From the NCBI GenBank assembly GCA_029880755.1, contig JAOUNW010000026.1:1-17113 (forward strand): a DNA stretch of 17,113 nucleotides, read 5' to 3'. The first letter of the stretch is position 1. Each line of letters opens with the position of its first letter. The translations under genes were made by a program, and so were the position numbers. Shown here one piece after another: positions 15,270 to 17,113 of the stretch. Under the pieces are notes generated by a model. That model saw only the letters and a program-made list of their open reading frames with translations, was not told the DNA's origin and ran no database searches. The DNA is from Gammaproteobacteria bacterium (lineage in GTDB: Bacteria; Pseudomonadota; Gammaproteobacteria; Acidiferrobacterales; SZUA-150).

Positions 15270-16427
15270 TTATTTGCTGGCCTTTTTAATGGGAGTTCTT
15301 CCTTCCGTAAGAAGGATTTTGCCTACTCCATCCTGATACTGCAATGCCACACCGAGCCCATTGGACAATAAATTCAAGTGGTCAATCACATCCTTGCTCT
15401 CATCTCCCGTCAGTAATACCGGCTGAAATACCACGTTGATATTATTCACATCAATCGGCTGGATCTGGATACTCTCCAGTTCATTGTTATTAAAGTTCGC
15501 CGAAACGATAGCGCTGCGCTGCGCTGTTTTGCTATAGGAGCCAAATACAAAGTTTCCGAGACTGTAAAAAATAACGCCTTTTCCATAGCGCTCGATTCCC
15601 TGAAGTATATGAGGGTGATGACCCAATACCAGTGCCGCTCCTGAATCAATTGCTGCGCGACCTAACACCATTTGATAATCCCTGAGTTCGGTAGTTCCCT
15701 CCCGGCCCCAATGAAATGAAACAACAACAATATCGGCATTCTCTCCCGCCTTGGTCACATCTCTCTTAACATGCTCCGCATGACCAAAAGCAGTACCTGC
15801 TCTGCTGTCGCCCGCCCAGAACTCTTCCGGAAAGGTCAGAGAATAAGCCAGAAATGCTATCCTGGAACCATTGACAGTTAGCACCACGGCGCGTCTGGCA
15901 GCTGACGCGTCCAATCCCGCTCCGGCGTAAGCAATTCCCGCATCATCGAGTGCCGCCATGGTATCAACCAATCCCTGTTGGCCATAATCTAACGTATGGT
16001 TATTGGCCAGGGACACTACGTCAAACCCGGCTCTCTTTAATGCCGGTGCGACTTTGTCCGGTGGCGATCGGAAACGATATTTCTTTTCGACATCCGACGA
16101 ACCGCCATGGGTTAACGGTCCTTCCAGATTTCCAAATGTGATATCAGCGCCTGTCAGCAATGACTCGACATTTGCAAATGGGTAATCGTAACCGAACTTC
16201 TCCAGCTCCGGCCGGGCAGTCCCTCCTAACATGATATCGCCAACAGCCACTATCGTTAGCTTTTGCGAATAAGCTTCCGATTCTTCCTTTTTGATTATTT
16301 CGGGGACTTCTGCGTCTCTTGGTGTCGCGCATGCGGATAAACCAAGCAACACTGTAATTAGCAACAACAACCGGGTGCTGTTTGCACTGACATAGTGTTT
16401 TTCGCTAGTTATTTTTTGTGCGCTCAT
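15270..16427 (-). CDS. CapA-family metallophosphatase-like lipoprotein
   Basis: The protein (385 residues from the chosen start) has a lipoprotein signal: a long n-region, hydrophobic core RLLLLITVLLGLSAC and lipobox LSAC with C33; the +2 residue is Ala, predicting outer-membrane sorting. The mature domain has CapA/PgsA motifs in order: VAVGDIMLGG, FGNLEGPLT, VVSLANNHTLDYG, VSFHWGREG, LGHHPHILQG and FYSLGNFVFG. CapA proteins belong to the calcineurin-like phosphoesterase superfamily and act in poly-gamma-glutamate systems in some bacteria, but capB and capC are absent here and the substrate is unknown. I chose ATG 16427 because GGAAAGG lies eight bases upstream; the frame opens further to 16463. 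It overlaps dciA by 23 bases and precedes lolC. Confidence 0.9.
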   Translation of the reverse strand: MSAQKITSEKHYVSANSTRLLLLITVLLGLSACATPRDAEVPEIIKKEESEAYSQKLTIVAVGDIMLGGTARPELEKFGYDYPFANVESLLTGADITFGNLEGPLTHGGSSDVEKKYRFRSPPDKVAPALKRAGFDVVSLANNHTLDYGQQGLVDTMAALDDAGIAYAGAGLDASAARRAVVLTVNGSRIAFLAYSLTFPEEFWAGDSRAGTAFGHAEHVKRDVTKAGENADIVVVSFHWGREGTTELRDYQMVLGRAAIDSGAALVLGHHPHILQGIERYGKGVIFYSLGNFVFGSYSKTAQRSAIVSANFNNNELESIQIQPIDVNNINVVFQPVLLTGDESKDVIDHLNLLSNGLGVALQYQDGVGKILLTEGRTPIKKASK

Positions 16428-16941
16428 TGCGTTTACCTTTCCTGGGCCGATCGATGGCACCACTTAACCTAAGCATAGCGGTCTTTAAGGCAATATCGTC
16501 AATTCCACTTGCCACCTGCTCAATCAATGCCCGGGATTGTTCGGACAATTCCACAGCACGCAACGGTTTGTGGTTTTCTTTTTCGGCCGCAATTGGCTCT
16601 ATGCGCACATGAATTTTTTGCAGATCCTTAAATGTGTCCACAGTTCTCAACTTCCTTACCAGAGCAGGACCTTGGTGACGCATTTTTGCCGCCCAAACTG
16701 ATGATTCGGCAATAACATTCAAGACACCATCCTGATAGCCCGTGGCCCTGATTCTGGTGGCCAGCTCAGATCCTGCCTGCGACCGCCACAGAGCCTGAAG
16801 CTGCTCGGCTGCACGGGTTTTCTCTTTTAATTTCATCAGGATATCCTTGGGCAGGAACTGAGATAGAGCGGCTGTTTTGTCGGCTGGCATTTCGCGTTTA
16901 TCCACAATAATTCCAGTCTTGCTTGGCAAGTCAGGGTACAT
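16405..16941 (-). CDS. dciA: DUF721/DciA family replicative helicase loader
   Basis: DciA-type proteins interact with DnaB and help load it in bacteria that lack DnaC. The 178-residue protein has a KH-like domain over about 35-110 with QLQALWRSQAG (W52), RATGYQDGVLNVIAESSVWAAKMRHQ (the usual strand-helix core of the family) and ALVRKL, followed by a low-complexity basic C-terminus. The listed ATG at 16941 lacks a Shine-Dalgarno; in-frame GTG 16905 and ATG 16890 are alternatives. It is first in a unit with capA, lolC/E and lolD, and diverges from an M23 peptidase across 18 bases, a neighbourhood also known in Pseudomonas. Family assignment is from the motif pattern and context. Confidence 0.85.
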   Translation of the reverse strand: MYPDLPSKTGIIVDKREMPADKTAALSQFLPKDILMKLKEKTRAAEQLQALWRSQAGSELATRIRATGYQDGVLNVIAESSVWAAKMRHQGPALVRKLRTVDTFKDLQKIHVRIEPIAAEKENHKPLRAVELSEQSRALIEQVASGIDDIALKTAMLRLSGAIDRPRKGKRNERTKNN

Positions 16942-16952
16942 AGGACTATATA
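16923..16952 (+). promoter_or_regulatory. Possible promoter of the M23 peptidase gene
   Basis: TTGGCA (16923-16928) and TATATA (16947-16952) are separated by 18 bases and would place the start of transcription at about 16959, immediately before the ATG at 16960. The gene lacks a Shine-Dalgarno, so a leaderless or near-leaderless mRNA would fit. It overlaps the 5' end of dciA. The match is by eye only. Confidence 0.3.
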
Positions 16953-16959
16953 TTACTTA

Positions 16960-17113
16960 ATGAATATAATCTTGGTTCCAGAAGGAATCCGAAAGGGTTC
17001 ACATGTCTCCCTGCACCACCGCCAGGTCCTGGTCCTGGTGCTGGTGGGGCTGTTGTATTTACCGGTGATGTTATCGGTGGTGGGACTGAAGATCCATGGC
17101 ATGCTGGCCCAGC
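16960..17113 (+). CDS. Probable M23 family metallopeptidase, N-terminal end only (cut by window edge)
   Basis: Only about 51 residues are visible, beginning MNIILVPEGIRKGSHVSL followed by a hydrophobic segment (residues about 22-43, rich in V and L) that is a single membrane anchor or signal. This start (a short basic N-terminus, an exposed strand and one helix) resembles the M23/LasA-type murein endopeptidases found next to DUF721/DciA genes in gammaproteobacteria. The catalytic domain lies outside the window, so the call depends on position and N-terminal resemblance. Codons in the hydrophobic stretch include a repetitive CTGGTC/CTGGTG run, an expected result of Leu-Val repetition. No Shine-Dalgarno is evident before the ATG. 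Confidence 0.55.
   Translation, partial: MNIILVPEGIRKGSHVSLHHRQVLVLVLVGLLYLPVMLSVVGLKIHGMLAQ

Noticed and set aside
3419..16427. A joint poly-glutamate system made of RimK and CapA
   Set aside because: The genes are in different operons over 10 kb apart, no capB/capC is present, and CapA here resembles a general lipoprotein phosphoesterase; nothing in the sequence links them.
16428..16463. Longer start for the CapA lipoprotein at 16463
   Set aside because: ATG 16427 has a strong Shine-Dalgarno and gives a more normal, still long, signal n-region.
17010..17060. Repetitive CTGGTC/CTGGTG run in the M23 gene start
   Set aside because: It is explained by alternating Leu and Val codons of a hydrophobic helix rather than a tandem repeat element.
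1..17113. tRNA genes, CRISPR arrays, insertion sequences, prophage or toxin-antitoxin genes
   Set aside because: No cloverleaf-like segment, spaced direct repeats, transposase motifs or small paired toxin-antitoxin frames were seen; gaps between genes are all under 140 bases.

Overview
The window is a densely packed chromosomal segment of a gammaproteobacterium with 18 protein genes, two of them cut by the window edges. No rRNA, tRNA, CRISPR array, insertion sequence or phage gene is visible. Gene content and local order resemble Pseudomonas and its marine relatives (Pseudomonadales/Cellvibrionales-like). Three blocks that, from memory, lie apart in Pseudomonas aeruginosa are joined here: iscS-iscR-cysE-trmJ-suhB, the envelope block from a tyrosine phosphatase to lolC/D, and a dciA/M23-peptidase pair. 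The taxonomic placement is inference from gene order and protein resemblance.

Region 1 (1-3417): the minus strand carries trmJ, cysE, iscR and the start of a cysteine desulfurase, so tRNA 2'-O-methylation, cysteine precursor synthesis, Fe-S regulation and sulfur mobilisation follow one another. suhB diverges from trmJ on the plus strand. A good IscR-type promoter/operator lies before iscR. Hairpins are built into the 3' ends of both cysE and trmJ, with their T-tracts on the opposite strand.

Region 2 (3419-10219): a minus-strand run of exbB-exbD-msbA-lpxK-trm112-kdsB-LMW tyrosine phosphatase-rimB/rimK fusion, with gaps of at most 37 bases and some overlaps. It combines lipid A-core flipping (MsbA), lipid A 4'-kinase (LpxK) and Kdo activation (KdsB) with an ExbB/ExbD motor pair, a phosphatase and a protein glutamate-ligase. 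The last gene is the most distinctive: an N-terminal RimB-like domain fused to a full RimK ATP-grasp ligase.

Region 3 (10321-13330): comEC (DNA uptake channel, minus) and a DUF2062 membrane protein (plus) diverge from a 136-base intergenic region.

Region 4 (13334-17113): a minus-strand operon dciA-capA-lolC/E-lolD, with overlaps or very short gaps, joins helicase loading, a predicted outer-membrane CapA lipoprotein and the lipoprotein release machinery. Only one LolC/E-type permease is present. The start of an M23 peptidase diverges from dciA across only 18 bases.

No long non-coding stretch exists; the largest gaps are 12652-12787, 10220-10320, 2523-2613 and 865-950. Most of the window is core housekeeping and I see no clearly novel system. 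The best leads are the RimB-RimK fusion in an LPS operon, the CapA lipoprotein inside a lol operon, the NifS-like desulfurase beside iscR, and the paired 3' hairpins.
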